Part shown: piece after piece, positions 27,204-38,920 of the stretch
How positions within the stretch are numbered: the first letter of the stretch is position 1
How the letters are laid out: every line of letters starts with the position of its first letter
The notes under the pieces: model-generated
Told to the model about the DNA's origin: nothing
What the model saw: the letters and a program-made list of their open reading frames with translations, nothing else
Database searches by the model: none
Translations under genes and position numbers: made by a program
Assembly: GCA_024508355.1 (NCBI GenBank)
Contig: JAMZEJ010000006.1
Coordinates: 1-64,000 of the forward strand
DNA: 64,000 bases
Source: Rhizosaccharibacter radicis
Lineage (GTDB): Bacteria > Pseudomonadota > Alphaproteobacteria > Acetobacterales > Acetobacteraceae
Direction of reading: 5' to 3'

Positions 27204-28076
27204 ATGGCCGACGGAGCAACAGAAGAGCGTATCGGGGTGAACGGATCGTTGCTGGGAGAGCGCGATCCGGCGCCCGTGGAGCTGATCCGTGGCGAGGGAA
27301 GCTCGCGCATCCTGCTCGTGGTGGATCATGCGGGACGCGCGGTTCCGCAGGCGCTCGGTGATCTCGGCGTGGCCCCCCCGGATTTCGAGCGGCACATCGC
27401 CTGGGACATCGGTGCGATGGGGGTGACGCGGCGGCTGGGCCAGGCGCTGGACGCGACGATCGTGGCGCAGCGCTATTCCCGGCTGGTGATCGATTGCAAC
27501 CGCACCCCCGGCCATCCGACCTCGATCGCCCCGATCAGCGACGGTACGGCGGTTCCCGCCAACACGGCGCCCGGCGCGGCCGGCGCCGCGCGACGGGTGA
27601 GGGAAATCTTCGATCCCTATCATCGCGAGATCGGTCGGCAGCTGGACCGCATCGCGGGGCGTGGGGAGCGGCCCGTGCTGGTGGCGATGCACAGCTTCAC
27701 GCCGGTGATGCGGGGCGTCGCGAGGCCGTGGCACGCGGGGGTGCTGTTCAACCATCAGCCGCATCTCGGGCACATCCTGTTGCGTCTGCTGGAAGCGGAA
27801 GGCGACCTCGTGGTGGGGGAGAACGAGCCCTACGCCCTGTCGGACCTCGACGACTACACGGTGCCTCTGCATGGGGAGCGGCGCGGTATCCCGCATGTGG
27901 AACTGGAGATCCGGCAGGACCTGATCGCCGACGAGGATGGCCAGGCCGCCTGGGCGGACAGGCTGGCGCGGCTGCTGCCCCGAGCCCTGGAACAGCTGGA
28001 TGTCGAGGAACAATCGGGCATCGTACCGGCGCTTGCCCGGACGCTCGGCGCCGGCATTCCGGACCGCAACCGGTGA
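27204..28076 (+). CDS. N-formylglutamate amidohydrolase family protein
   Basis: The 290-residue protein matches the N-formylglutamate amidohydrolase (HutG-like/FGase) family by ILLVVDHAGRAVP near residue 38, WDIGAMGVT, YSRLVIDCNRTP, and HSFTPVMRGVARPWHAGVLF. The last segment contains the metal and substrate residues. Members release formate from N-formyl amino acids or belong to a broader amidohydrolase group. No hut gene is nearby, so histidine degradation is not indicated. It is divergent from the transglutaminase pair by 82 bases, and its stop overlaps aroE (GTGA). Confidence 0.84.
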   Translation: MADGATEERIGVNGSLLGERDPAPVELIRGEGSSRILLVVDHAGRAVPQALGDLGVAPPDFERHIAWDIGAMGVTRRLGQALDATIVAQRYSRLVIDCNRTPGHPTSIAPISDGTAVPANTAPGAAGAARRVREIFDPYHREIGRQLDRIAGRGERPVLVAMHSFTPVMRGVARPWHAGVLFNHQPHLGHILLRLLEAEGDLVVGENEPYALSDLDDYTVPLHGERRGIPHVELEIRQDLIADEDGQAAWADRLARLLPRALEQLDVEEQSGIVPALARTLGAGIPDRNR

Positions 28077-29080
28077 CGGATGCCGGGTCCCGGCCGGACG
28101 GGCACGCGTCGGTGTCGGCGCCGGAACCGGGCGCGGATGGCGAGCCGGATGTCGCGAGCGCGTCGTTCGGCCGAACGTCCGGTCGGGCGGTACCGGGTCC
28201 TTGCTATCGCCTGACAGGGCGCACGAGGCTGGCCGGGGTGATCGGCTGGCCGGTGTCGCATTCCCGCTCTCCCAGGCTGCACAACGAATGGCTGCGCCGG
28301 GCCGGCATCGACGGCGCCTACGTGCCGTTGCCGGTGCCCCCAGGACAGCTCGCCATCGCCCTGGCGGGGCTCCGGGCCGCGGGATTCGCGGGCGTCAACG
28401 TCACCATCCCGCACAAGGAGGACGCGTTCCGCCTGTGCCGGGAGCACGGCACCTTGAGCGAGGCCGCGCGGCGCTGCGGGGCGGTCAACACCATCCGGTT
28501 CGACGAGGATGGCTGGCACGGCGACGCCACCGACGGCGAGGGCTTCCTGGACAGCCTCCGGCTCGCGGGCATCGACCCGGGCGCCGATCCGGCGAACTTC
28601 CGGGCGTTGCTGCTGGGCGCGGGGGGTGCGGCGCGCTCGATCGCCGCGTCGCTCCAGGAGCGGGGGGTGCCGGTCACCCTTTGCAATCGCACCGAGGCGC
28701 GGGCGCACGAGCTGGCGGCCGCGCTCAACGGCGACACCCCCGCGACGATCCCCGTGCGCTGCCGCCCGTGGGAAGAACGCGACGAGGCCCTGCGCGAGGC
28801 GGCGCTGCTGATCAACACCACCCCGCTCGGCATGGGCGGACGGGGGGACGCGTTGGTGCCGGTCGATCTCGGCCGTGCCCGGCCGGAGTTGATCGTGGCC
28901 GACATCGTCTATGTGCCGGAAACGACGCCCCTGCTGGCGGACGCGGCACGCCGGGGGCTGAAAGCCGTGGGCGGCCTCGGGATGCTGGTGTGTCAGGGCC
29001 GCTCGGGATTCCGGCGTTGGTTCGGAGCGGAACCGGAGCTGGACGACGCGCTGATGGCGTTGATGCGGGAGCCGGGATGA
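28073..29080 (+). CDS. aroE: Shikimate dehydrogenase
   Basis: AroE reduces 3-dehydroshikimate to shikimate with NADPH in the shikimate pathway. The domain starts at RLAGVIGWPVSHSRSPRLHN; the catalytic lysine is in VTIPHKEDAF (Lys115), the nucleotide-binding loop is LLLGAGGAARSIA, and the second motif is LINTTPLGM. GTG 28073 overlaps the previous stop by four bases, giving a 335-residue protein with an unusual, low-complexity 50-residue N-terminus. A later in-frame GTG at 28112 is possible. The aroE-coaE-dnaQ order is typical of alphaproteobacteria. Translational coupling to the amidohydrolase gene is unusual. Confidence 0.94.
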   Translation: MTDAGSRPDGHASVSAPEPGADGEPDVASASFGRTSGRAVPGPCYRLTGRTRLAGVIGWPVSHSRSPRLHNEWLRRAGIDGAYVPLPVPPGQLAIALAGLRAAGFAGVNVTIPHKEDAFRLCREHGTLSEAARRCGAVNTIRFDEDGWHGDATDGEGFLDSLRLAGIDPGADPANFRALLLGAGGAARSIAASLQERGVPVTLCNRTEARAHELAAALNGDTPATIPVRCRPWEERDEALREAALLINTTPLGMGGRGDALVPVDLGRARPELIVADIVYVPETTPLLADAARRGLKAVGGLGMLVCQGRSGFRRWFGAEPELDDALMALMREPG

Positions 29081-29286
29081 TCGTCGACCCGTGACGGTTC
29101 AGACGACAAATCGCATCCTCGCCGCGGGCGTCACGCGGAGCCGCCGGTGCTGTTTCGGCGAGGCTCGCGGTGCGCGCCGGCCGCCGCGCACGGCATGATC
29201 GGCCCCGATGCCGTATCCGGCACCGCCGGCGGGGGCCGATGGCGGGGTAGGATGCCGTCCTTGAAGGTCGCCGGGATCGCGTGCGC

Positions 29287-29964
29287 ATGAAGGTGCTGGG
29301 GCTGACCGGCGGGATCGGCATGGGCAAATCCACCGTGGCGGCGGCATTCCGCCGGGCCGGGCTGCCGGTGTTCGACGCGGACCGGGAGGTGCATCGCCTG
29401 CAGCAGCCGAACGGCCGGGCCTTGCCCGCGATCGGGCGGCTCGTGCCCGGTGCCGTGGTCGGCGGCCGCCTCGATCGCGCGGCGCTGCGGCGGGCGGTGG
29501 TGGCCGATCCGGCCCTGTTCCGGAAACTCGAGGGCATCCTGCATCCGATGGTGCGGGCGGAGCGGCGCCGTTTCCTGCAACGGCAGCGACGGGCCGGCCG
29601 GAGCTGGGTCGTGCTCGACATCCCGTTGCTGTTCGAGACTGCCCCGGCGGGCCGCCGGCCGGCTGATTGCGATCTGGTGGCGGTGGTCTCGGCATCGCCG
29701 GCGACGCAGCTCGCCAGGGTCCGGCGCCGACGCAGCATGAGTGCCGCGGAAGCCGCGTCCATCATCGCCCGGCAGATGCCGGACGGGGAGAAGCGCCGGC
29801 GGGCGGACGTGGTGATCCATTCCGGGCTGTCCCGCTGGCAGGCGCTGCGGGAGATCAGCCGCCTGCTGGTCCGGATGCGCGCCTGGCCCACGCGGACGGC
29901 GGCCTCACGTGCACCTTCCCCAGACGGGGCCAGGGGAGGTGCGGCGGCGGGACGGATCGGGTAG
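29287..29964 (+). CDS. coaE: Dephospho-CoA kinase
   Basis: CoaE phosphorylates the 3' hydroxyl of dephospho-CoA, the last step of coenzyme A synthesis. The P-loop is LTGGIGMGKST (residues 6-16), followed by DADREVH for substrate binding and LDIPLLFE for the lid and Walker B region. Length with ATG 29287 is 225 residues, slightly over the family's 200, owing to an Ala/Arg/Gly-rich C-terminal tail of about 25. A GTG lies six bases earlier. It follows aroE after 206 bases with no gene in between and is eight bases from dnaQ. Confidence 0.93.
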   Translation: MKVLGLTGGIGMGKSTVAAAFRRAGLPVFDADREVHRLQQPNGRALPAIGRLVPGAVVGGRLDRAALRRAVVADPALFRKLEGILHPMVRAERRRFLQRQRRAGRSWVVLDIPLLFETAPAGRRPADCDLVAVVSASPATQLARVRRRRSMSAAEAASIIARQMPDGEKRRRADVVIHSGLSRWQALREISRLLVRMRAWPTRTAASRAPSPDGARGGAAAGRIG

Positions 29965-29972
29965 CGTTGGGA

Positions 29973-30650
29973 ATGGCCCGATCCATCCTGTTCGACACCG
30001 AGACCACCGGCCTCGATCCCGCCACGGGCGACCGGGTGATCGAGATCGCGGCCATCGAGCTGATGAGCGACCTGCCGACCGGCCGCACCTTCCATGTCCT
30101 GATCGACCCGGAACGCGACGTGCCGGAGGAAGCCTCGCGCGTGCACGGCTTCACTCGCGCCGATCTCGCCGGGAAGCCGTTGTTCGCCGACGTGGCGGCC
30201 GATTTCCTGAGCTTCATCGGTGACGCGCCGCTGATCGCGCACAACGCCCGCTTCGATTTCGGCTTTCTCGATACGGAACTGAAGCGGGCGGCGCTGCCGG
30301 CGCTCGACCGGAAACGCATGGTCGACACGCTGGAGATCGCGAAGGAGCGGTTTCCAGGCCTGCCCAACAGCCTGGACGCGCTGTGCCGCCGCTTCTCCAT
30401 CGACCTGTCGGAACGCACCACCCACAACGCGCTGCTAGATTGCCGGCTGCTGGCGCAGGTCTATCTGGAGCTGATGGGCGGCCGGCAGCGCGGCCTGGAA
30501 CTGGCGGCGGAGCAGGGGGCGCTGGCGGCCGTCAGCTACACGCTCGACCGGACGCGCACCCCGCGGCCGGTGGTGCCTACGCAGGCCGAGCTCGCCGCCC
30601 ACGCCGCGTTCCTGCAGCGGCTCAAGGAGCCCATCTGGCTCGCCGAGTGA
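29973..30650 (+). CDS. dnaQ: DNA polymerase III epsilon subunit (3'-5' exonuclease)
   Basis: DnaQ proofreads newly made DNA within the polymerase III core. All three exonuclease motifs are visible: Exo I FDTETTGLD (Asp8, Glu10), Exo II IAHNARFDFGFL, and Exo III HNALLDC of the HxAxxD type. A C-terminal segment (about 185-225), needed to bind the alpha subunit, ends in LKEPIWLAE. It is 225 residues, the usual length. It lies eight bases behind coaE, and the conserved neighbour secB is not found downstream; a formaldehyde dehydrogenase gene follows instead. Confidence 0.94.
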   Translation: MARSILFDTETTGLDPATGDRVIEIAAIELMSDLPTGRTFHVLIDPERDVPEEASRVHGFTRADLAGKPLFADVAADFLSFIGDAPLIAHNARFDFGFLDTELKRAALPALDRKRMVDTLEIAKERFPGLPNSLDALCRRFSIDLSERTTHNALLDCRLLAQVYLELMGGRQRGLELAAEQGALAAVSYTLDRTRTPRPVVPTQAELAAHAAFLQRLKEPIWLAE

Positions 30651-30813
30651 TCGGGGCCGCGTGGCTCATCGCGGAAACGCGTTGTCGGGCCCGTCCTCGC
30701 CGCATTGAAGATCGCTTCCCCACGCTCGTAGGCTGACGGGGGCGGGCGCGTCCTGTCGGATCATCGTCGGCATCGGCGCCCCCGCCTCCAACGATAAGAT
30801 GGAGGAACGCGTC

Positions 30814-32010
30814 ATGAGCGCGTCCAGCAACAAGGGCGTCGTTTATATCGGTCCGGGCGCCGTCGAGGTGCAGACCATCGACGACCCGAAATTCGACAAT
30901 CCGGCTGGCCAGAAGATCGAGCACGCCGTGATCCTGAAGGTGCTGTCCACGAACATCTGCGGGTCCGACCAGCACATGGTGCGCGGACGCACGACGGCGC
31001 CGGCCGGGCTGGTGCTCGGGCACGAGATCACCGGCGAGGTGATCGAGAAGGGCGCGGATGTCGAGATGCTCGCCGTGGGCGACATCGTGTCGGTGCCGTT
31101 CAACGTCGCGTGTGGGCGGTGCCGCTGCTGCCGGGCGGGCGATACGGGGGTGTGCCTCACCGTGAACCCGGCGCGGGCGGGTGGCGCCTACGGCTATGTC
31201 GACATGGGCGGCTGGATCGGCGGCCAGGCGCGCTACGTCATGGTGCCGTACGCCGATTTCAACCTGCTGCGCTTCCCCGACCGCGACCAGGCGCTGGCGA
31301 AGATCCGCGACCTCACCATGCTGTCCGACATCCTGCCCACCGGGTTCCATGGCGCGGTGAAGGCGGGCGTGGGCGTCGGTTCGGTGACCTATGTCGCCGG
31401 CGCCGGCCCGGTGGGGCTGGCGGCCGCGGCGTCGGCGCGCATCCTGGGCTCGGCGGTCGTGATGATCGGCGACTTCAACAAGGAGCGGCTCGCCCACGCG
31501 GAGCGTGCCGGCTTCACCCCCGTCGACCTTGGGCGCCACGACCGGCTGGGGGAGATGGTGGCGGAGATCGTGGGCGCGCCGGAGGTGGATGCCGCGATCG
31601 ACGCCGTGGGCTTCGAGGCGCGGGGCCATGCCGGCGGCGAGCAGCCGGCGATCGTGCTGAACCAGATGATGGAGATCACCCGGGCGGCCGGCCAGATCGG
31701 CATCCCGGGCCTTTACGTCACGGACGATCCGGGCGGGGTGGACGAGAGCGCCCGCGTCGGGTCGCTCAGCCTGAGGTTCGGGCTGGGCTGGGCGAAGGCG
31801 CAGAGCTTCCACACCGGCCAGACGCCGGTGCTGCGCTACAACCGGCAGCTGATGATGGCGATCCTGCACGACCGGCTGCCGATCGCGGACATCGTCAATG
31901 CCCGGGTGATCTCGCTGGAACAGGCTCCCGAAGGTTATCGCGATTTCGACAAGGGAGCCGCCGTCAAGTACGTGCTCGACCCTCACGGCGAGATCGCGAA
32001 GGCCGCCTGA
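30814..32010 (+). CDS. fdhA: Glutathione-independent formaldehyde dehydrogenase (zinc, NAD+)
   Basis: The 398-residue medium-chain dehydrogenase oxidises formaldehyde to formate with tightly bound NAD+. Catalytic zinc ligands are in TNICGSDQHM (Cys49) and LGHEITGEV (His70, Glu71). The structural zinc is held by Cys100, 103, 106 and 114. The cofactor site begins at VAGAGPVGLAAAASA. SDQHMVRGRT and the length match Pseudomonas putida FdhA more than glutathione-dependent enzymes. ATG 30814 has GGAGGA seven bases upstream, so it is preferred to ATG 30799. It may serve methanol, formaldehyde or aldehyde detoxification. No partner genes lie beside it. Confidence 0.92.
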   Translation: MSASSNKGVVYIGPGAVEVQTIDDPKFDNPAGQKIEHAVILKVLSTNICGSDQHMVRGRTTAPAGLVLGHEITGEVIEKGADVEMLAVGDIVSVPFNVACGRCRCCRAGDTGVCLTVNPARAGGAYGYVDMGGWIGGQARYVMVPYADFNLLRFPDRDQALAKIRDLTMLSDILPTGFHGAVKAGVGVGSVTYVAGAGPVGLAAAASARILGSAVVMIGDFNKERLAHAERAGFTPVDLGRHDRLGEMVAEIVGAPEVDAAIDAVGFEARGHAGGEQPAIVLNQMMEITRAAGQIGIPGLYVTDDPGGVDESARVGSLSLRFGLGWAKAQSFHTGQTPVLRYNRQLMMAILHDRLPIADIVNARVISLEQAPEGYRDFDKGAAVKYVLDPHGEIAKAA

Positions 32011-32079
32011 CGCTTCCAGGCTTCCGTGGTGGCATCGCCGCCGCGGGGGCTGGCGTTTCCGGCCCGGACGTGGCCGCGA

Positions 32080-33168
32080 TCAGGTTCCGGGGGATGGGGG
32101 GGCCGGCAGGAAGCCGGTGTCGACGCAGCGGTCCAGCAGGCGGCGCAGGAACGCGACGTCGGTTTCGGGGCAGGGGGCGCCACCGCAACGGCGATACGCA
32201 TCGTCCCGGAACAGCGGGCTGCGCGCGAGGTAGGACCCGTAGCGGGAAATGAACTGGCCGTGCATGCGACGGGCGGTGGGGCCGAGCTTCTCGGGGTGGA
32301 AGCCGTTGGGGTCGATCATTTCCGGCAGAAAGAACTGCGGATAGTCCGCCGCCATGCCTACCAGGGTCGCCACCGGGACCGGGCGGCCGGAGACCAGATG
32401 CACCACCGGAGGCACCTCGGCGGCGGGGTCCAGCAGCAGCCGGCACATCAGCAGCAGCCCGTCCGTGACGTGATCGATCGGCACGAGGTCGAGCGACGCT
32501 TCGGGGGCCACCGGCAGGACCCGCACCCGGCCTTCCACGGCGAGACGGATCAGGGTGTAGACGCCCTGGATCTGGCCCAGCGTTCCATCCTCATAGGTGC
32601 CGACCACGATGGACGGGCGGGCGATGCAGGCGCGCAGGCCGGCGGCCATCGCCTCGCGCACCAGCGCTTCCGCGCGGGCCTTGCTGGCCTCGTAGCCGTT
32701 GGCGAAGCGCCCTTCGCCGACCGCGGCGGTCTCGTGCACCTCCTCGGAGGTCTCGCCGCACACATAGGCGGTGCTGACATGCAGCAGCGGGATCGATCTC
32801 GCGCCGCCGGACACGAGCTCGATCACGCGGGCTGTGCCTTCGACGTTCACCGATTGCAGCAGGTCGGGATCGGCGTCGAAATCGGTGATGGCCGCCACAT
32901 GCACCACGAGGTCGAGCCGCTCGCGCAGCTCGGCCAGCAGGGTGTCGTCGAAGCCGAGCTGCGGCTTGGACACAGCGCCGTTCACCACCCCGACCTGGCC
33001 CGGGCCCGGAACGACGCCGTCCGGCAGCAGGGGCACCGGGGTGCCGTCGTTGAGCTGCACCAGCCGGTTCCGATGCAGCAGCGCCGTGACCGAGTGTCCC
33101 TGTGCCGCGAGCCGGCCCGCCAGCTCGCCACCGATCAAGCCAGAAGCGCCAGTCACGAGGATATGCAT
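32080..33168 (-). CDS. Extended SDR / NAD(P)-binding reductase-like protein
   Basis: The 362-residue protein has a Rossmann start ILVTGASGLIGGEL (glycine motif at 7-13) and a Tyr-x3-Lys pair in NGYEASKAR (Tyr159, Lys163). The HVAAITDF, LLHVSTAYVCGE and PSIVVGTYEDG segments resemble the thioester-reductase and fatty acyl-CoA reductase type (NAD-binding_4) rather than sugar epimerases. GGAGG is five bases before ATG 33168, which fixes the start against an in-frame ATG at 33180. The substrate is unknown. It is convergent to fdhA with 69 bases between stops. Confidence 0.82.
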   Translation of the reverse strand: MHILVTGASGLIGGELAGRLAAQGHSVTALLHRNRLVQLNDGTPVPLLPDGVVPGPGQVGVVNGAVSKPQLGFDDTLLAELRERLDLVVHVAAITDFDADPDLLQSVNVEGTARVIELVSGGARSIPLLHVSTAYVCGETSEEVHETAAVGEGRFANGYEASKARAEALVREAMAAGLRACIARPSIVVGTYEDGTLGQIQGVYTLIRLAVEGRVRVLPVAPEASLDLVPIDHVTDGLLLMCRLLLDPAAEVPPVVHLVSGRPVPVATLVGMAADYPQFFLPEMIDPNGFHPEKLGPTARRMHGQFISRYGSYLARSPLFRDDAYRRCGGAPCPETDVAFLRRLLDRCVDTGFLPAPPSPGT

Positions 33169-33211
33169 GGAAGCCTCCATACACGAGCCGGCGCGCGGGC
33201 GCGATGGCCGA

Positions 33212-33556
33212 TCATTGCGCCTCCGGACGCGTCGGCAAGCCCATCCAGCCCGGGTGGCGGCGCTCGATCCAGGCGAGGCAGCGCCCCGTGAGGCGGCGCA
33301 GGGGCGGGACGTCCTCGGCCAGCAGCACGATGCCGAGCGGCAGCATCCACAGCCCGAATACCGGCAGGATGGCCAGCACGCCGCCCAGCATGAACAGCAA
33401 TCCCGCCGGTATCCTGATCCAGCGTGCCCGCGGCTCCAGCAGCCGGTTCACCACCCGCTGCAGCCGGTCGGGCAGGCGCCCGATCAACAGGGACAGGCGG
33501 CGTCGGCGTTCCGCTTCTTCGCGGTCGGGTGCGGCCGTGGAACCGGCATCGGGCAT
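33212..33556 (-). CDS. Small inner-membrane protein, 114 residues
   Basis: The frame from ATG 33556 to TGA 33212 encodes a basic, Arg-rich N-terminus and two hydrophobic helices (residues about 45-62 and 66-82: PAGLLFMLGGVLAILP and LWMLPLGIVLLAEDVP). An Arg-rich amphipathic tail (LRRLTGRCLAWIERRHPGW) follows. The pattern resembles the small alphaproteobacterial proteins sometimes called PGPGW-like, with no known function; I cannot assign a family with confidence. It lies 43 bases before the SDR gene on the same strand. The 299 bases between it and ligA hold nothing recognised. Confidence 0.6.
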   Translation of the reverse strand: MPDAGSTAAPDREEAERRRRLSLLIGRLPDRLQRVVNRLLEPRARWIRIPAGLLFMLGGVLAILPVFGLWMLPLGIVLLAEDVPPLRRLTGRCLAWIERRHPGWMGLPTRPEAQ

Positions 33557-33855
33557 GGCGGTCGCGAGCTCCGGGGAAGGTGGTCGATCGGAAACGATCC
33601 CGGCGGATCGTTGTTCCGCGCGCCGGCCCACTGCCCGCGCTCGCCGGACTTCTGCGCGACGGCGCGTCACGCGGCGGGACTGCATACCCAAGGCTGAGTC
33701 CAGAGGTTGGGCTGGAAAGGGCGATGGCGGGCCGACGAAGATCGGCGGCCGCGGGTGGTCACGTTCTCCGGCGAAACGACCGCGGCGGGGTCGGGAGCGC
33801 GCTGCTGGCTCCCGGGCGAACCGAAGGGGGTGCCGGGCTGTCGGCCGCCTCGCAG

Positions 33856-36039
<2,184 letters not shown>

Positions 36040-37779
36040 TCAGACCAGGCGTTCCGACACCGGATCGAGCAGGCTGTCGGCGGCGGCGCGGGCCGCTTCC
36101 GTGATGGTCTCGCCGGCCAGCATGCGCGCGATCTCCTCGCGGCGATGGTCGTCCCGGAGCGGCTCGGCACGCGTCTCGGTGCGCCCGGCGGCGACGTGCT
36201 TGCTGATGCGGAGATGCTGGTTGCCGCGCGCCGCCACCTGCGGGCTGTGCGTCACCACCAGCACCTGGACGTCGCGCGCCACCTTGGCCAGCCGCTCGCC
36301 GATGGACGCGGCCGTGGCGCCGCCCACGCCGGAATCCACCTCGTCGAACACCAGGGTAGGGATGGCCGACCGTCCGGCCAGCACGACCTTCAACGCCAGC
36401 ATCAGCCGCGACAGCTCGCCGCCCGACGCGACGCGCGCCAGAGGTCCGGGCGGCTGGCCCGGATTGGCGGCGATCAGGAACGAGGCCTGTTCGGTGCCGC
36501 GCGCGTTCCAGTTCTCTGGCTCCAGCCGGATCAGCGATACAATGAACCGCGCCCGTTCCAGGCGCAGCGGCTTCAGTTCTCCCATCACGGCCGCTTCCAG
36601 CCGCTTGGCCGCGGTGGCGCGGGCGGCGGACAAGGCCGTAGCGGCTTCCTCGAACGCCGCGCGCGTTTCCCGCAGTGCGGTTTCCAGGGCGCCGATGCGG
36701 GCGTGGCCGCTATCGAGCGCGTCCAGCCGCTCCTGGAAGCCCCGGAGCAGGCCGGGCAGCTCGGCCACCGAGACGCCGTGCTTGCGCGCGGCGGCGCGCA
36801 GGGCGAACAGCCGTTCCTCCGTTTGTTCCAGCAGCCGGGGATCGGCGTCCTGGTCGGCCGCGAGGCGCGTCAGGGTGGCCTCGGCGTCGGACAGGGCGGC
36901 ATCGGCCTGTTCCAGCGCGTCCATCGCGGCGTGCACGCCCTTCTGCGCGTCCGTGTTCTCGGCCGTCTCGTCATGGCCGGGAGGCGGCAGGAGACGCTGC
37001 AGCGCGCGTACGGCGGCCCGCAGCGCGCCGGCCGGACCGCCGCCGCCGCGACGGTCGCGAGGCGTGAGCTCGGCGAGCGCGGCGCCGATGGCTTCCGCGC
37101 GCTTCTCGTTCTGTTGCAGCGCCTGCCGGGTGCCGGCGAGTTGGGCTTCCTCGTCGTCCTGCGGCGCCAGGGACGACAGGTCCTGCACCGATTGCCGGAG
37201 CCAGTCCTCCTCGCGCGCCGCCTGTTCGATCCGCGAGCGGGCGGCGCCCAGCGCGACACCGGCCTCGGTCCAGGCGCGATGGGCATCGGCGGTGCGGGCG
37301 CGGAGTTTGGGCGCCACCCCGTAGGCGTCGAGCAGGTCCAGATGGGTGGACTGGTCGGCCAATCCCATCTGCTCGTGCTGGCCCTGGATCTCCACCAACT
37401 CGGCCGCCGCGCGACGCAGCAGGGCAACGCCCACGGGCTGATCGTTGACATAGGCGCGGGATCGGCCGTCGCGGGTGACCACGCGGCGCAGCACCACGGG
37501 CTCCGACGCGTCCTGCGGCACGTCGAGACCCTGCTCGGCCAGCAGCGCGAACAGCTTGTGGCCGGTGGGGAGGTCGAAGCAGGCGCTGACGCTGGCCTGT
37601 TCGGCGCCCGCACGCACGAGCCCGGCGGCGGAACGCTCGCCGAGCGCCAGGCCCATGCTGTCCAGCAGGATGGACTTGCCGGCGCCGGTCTCGCCGGTGA
37701 GCACGGTGAGGCCGGGATGCAGCCGCAGATCGAGCTTCTCGATCAGGACGACGTCACGGATCGAGAGCTGGGTCAGCAT
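36040..37779 (-). CDS. recN: DNA repair protein RecN
   Basis: RecN is an SMC-like ATPase that helps process double-strand breaks. The start ATG 37779 gives the family beginning MLTQLSIRDVVLIEKLDL; the open frame runs on upstream. The Walker A is TGETGAGKS (residues 28-36), a long coiled-coil insertion with many Ala/Arg/Glu lies at about 150-380, and the ABC signature and Walker B are in VASGGELSRLMLAL and LVFDEVDSGVGG. The 579-residue length is near the usual 550-560. It lies between bamD (88 bases) and ligA (33 bases). Confidence 0.96.
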   Translation of the reverse strand: MLTQLSIRDVVLIEKLDLRLHPGLTVLTGETGAGKSILLDSMGLALGERSAAGLVRAGAEQASVSACFDLPTGHKLFALLAEQGLDVPQDASEPVVLRRVVTRDGRSRAYVNDQPVGVALLRRAAAELVEIQGQHEQMGLADQSTHLDLLDAYGVAPKLRARTADAHRAWTEAGVALGAARSRIEQAAREEDWLRQSVQDLSSLAPQDDEEAQLAGTRQALQQNEKRAEAIGAALAELTPRDRRGGGGPAGALRAAVRALQRLLPPPGHDETAENTDAQKGVHAAMDALEQADAALSDAEATLTRLAADQDADPRLLEQTEERLFALRAAARKHGVSVAELPGLLRGFQERLDALDSGHARIGALETALRETRAAFEEAATALSAARATAAKRLEAAVMGELKPLRLERARFIVSLIRLEPENWNARGTEQASFLIAANPGQPPGPLARVASGGELSRLMLALKVVLAGRSAIPTLVFDEVDSGVGGATAASIGERLAKVARDVQVLVVTHSPQVAARGNQHLRISKHVAAGRTETRAEPLRDDHRREEIARMLAGETITEAARAAADSLLDPVSERLV

Positions 37780-37867
37780 GCGGATGAAATGGCGAGCGGG
37801 GCCGGAAGTTCGAGGGGGTGGGGTGGATGCCGGATGCGGCCAAGGGGTTCCGGGTGTGCGGTCGCGG

Positions 37868-38827
37868 TCAGAAGACCGAGTGCCAGGCCCTGCCGAAGAA
37901 CCCGCGTTTCTGCGCGGGCTTGGCATCCGGCGTGGGCTGGCTGGCGTCGGCGGGCGTCTGGACGCCTGCCGCCTGGGCGCCCGCCGCTTGCGAGGCGGGA
38001 TTGTCCGAAGGCTTCATCATGTCGGAGTCGAGCAGGCCGGCCTCCTTGAGGTCGGCGTAGGTGTCCTTGTACCAGGGCGAGCCCGGATAATTGTAGCCGA
38101 GCACGGAGGCGGTCTTGCGCGCCTGGTCGTTGAGCCCGAGCTTGAGATACACCTCCACCAGGCGGTGGAGGGCTTCCGGCGTGTGGTTGGTGGTCTGGAA
38201 GTCCTGCACCACGCGCTGGTAACGGTTGATCGCGGACTCGTAGTAGTGCTGGCGCTCGTAGTAGCGGCCCACCAGCATCTCCTTGCCGGCGATATGGTCG
38301 CGGCACAGGTCGATCTTGAGGCGGGCATCGCGGGCGTAGGGCGTGTCGGGGAAGCGGGTGACCACGTCCTGCAACGCGTTCATCGCCTGCACCGTGCCTT
38401 GCTGATCGCGCTGGATGTCCGCGATCTGCTCGTAGTAGCAGAGCGCGCGCAGGTAGTAGGCGTAGGCCGCGTCCTGGCTGGTGGGATGCAGCTGCAGGAA
38501 GCGGTCAATCTGCTGCACCGCGTCCGAATATTCGTTCTGGAGATAGTACGCGTAGCCTTCCATCAGCTGCGCGTTGGCGGTGTAGCCCGAATACGGGAAA
38601 TTCTGCTGGATCAGGTCGAACTGGAGCTGGGCCAGCTTGTAGCGGCCGCTCTTCAGCGCATCGATGCCGTTGTTGTAGAGCGACTCCGGTGTCTGCGGAC
38701 CGGGCGGGAGCTTCTCCTCGCCGTCGGAGAACAGGCCGCAACCGCCCACCAGCAGCAGCCCCGCCAAAGGAGCCGCACGCAGGGCGGAACGGATCGGCGT
38801 ACGCGGATGGCGGGCGAACAGCGGCAT
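37868..38827 (-). CDS. bamD: Outer-membrane assembly lipoprotein BamD
   Basis: BamD is the essential lipoprotein of the BAM complex that inserts beta-barrels into the outer membrane. The protein (319 residues) has a signal peptide ending in the lipobox LLLVGGC (Cys30). Five TPR-like helical repeats follow (LYNNGIDALKSGRYKLAQLQF, AYYLQNEYSDAVQQIDRFL, and on to YNYPGSPWYKDTY), the family pattern. The C-terminal 60 residues are Ala/Gln/Pro-rich and not part of the fold. It follows lpxC by 93 bases, a conserved neighbourhood. Confidence 0.95.
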   Translation of the reverse strand: MPLFARHPRTPIRSALRAAPLAGLLLVGGCGLFSDGEEKLPPGPQTPESLYNNGIDALKSGRYKLAQLQFDLIQQNFPYSGYTANAQLMEGYAYYLQNEYSDAVQQIDRFLQLHPTSQDAAYAYYLRALCYYEQIADIQRDQQGTVQAMNALQDVVTRFPDTPYARDARLKIDLCRDHIAGKEMLVGRYYERQHYYESAINRYQRVVQDFQTTNHTPEALHRLVEVYLKLGLNDQARKTASVLGYNYPGSPWYKDTYADLKEAGLLDSDMMKPSDNPASQAAGAQAAGVQTPADASQPTPDAKPAQKRGFFGRAWHSVF

Positions 38828-38920
38828 ACCGGCTCTTCCAGTGAAGGCCGCCTTATATCACGGGGCCGGGCAGGGGAAAGGGTCGGCGGCGGAACCGGAG
38901 ACGCCGCCCGCCGGTGAGGT

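Noticed and set aside
26048..28076. A complete amide-processing system of transglutaminases plus N-formylglutamate amidohydrolase
   Set aside because: The genes are divergent and each family occurs widely alone. Nothing in sequence ties them to one substrate, so a joint system is not claimed.
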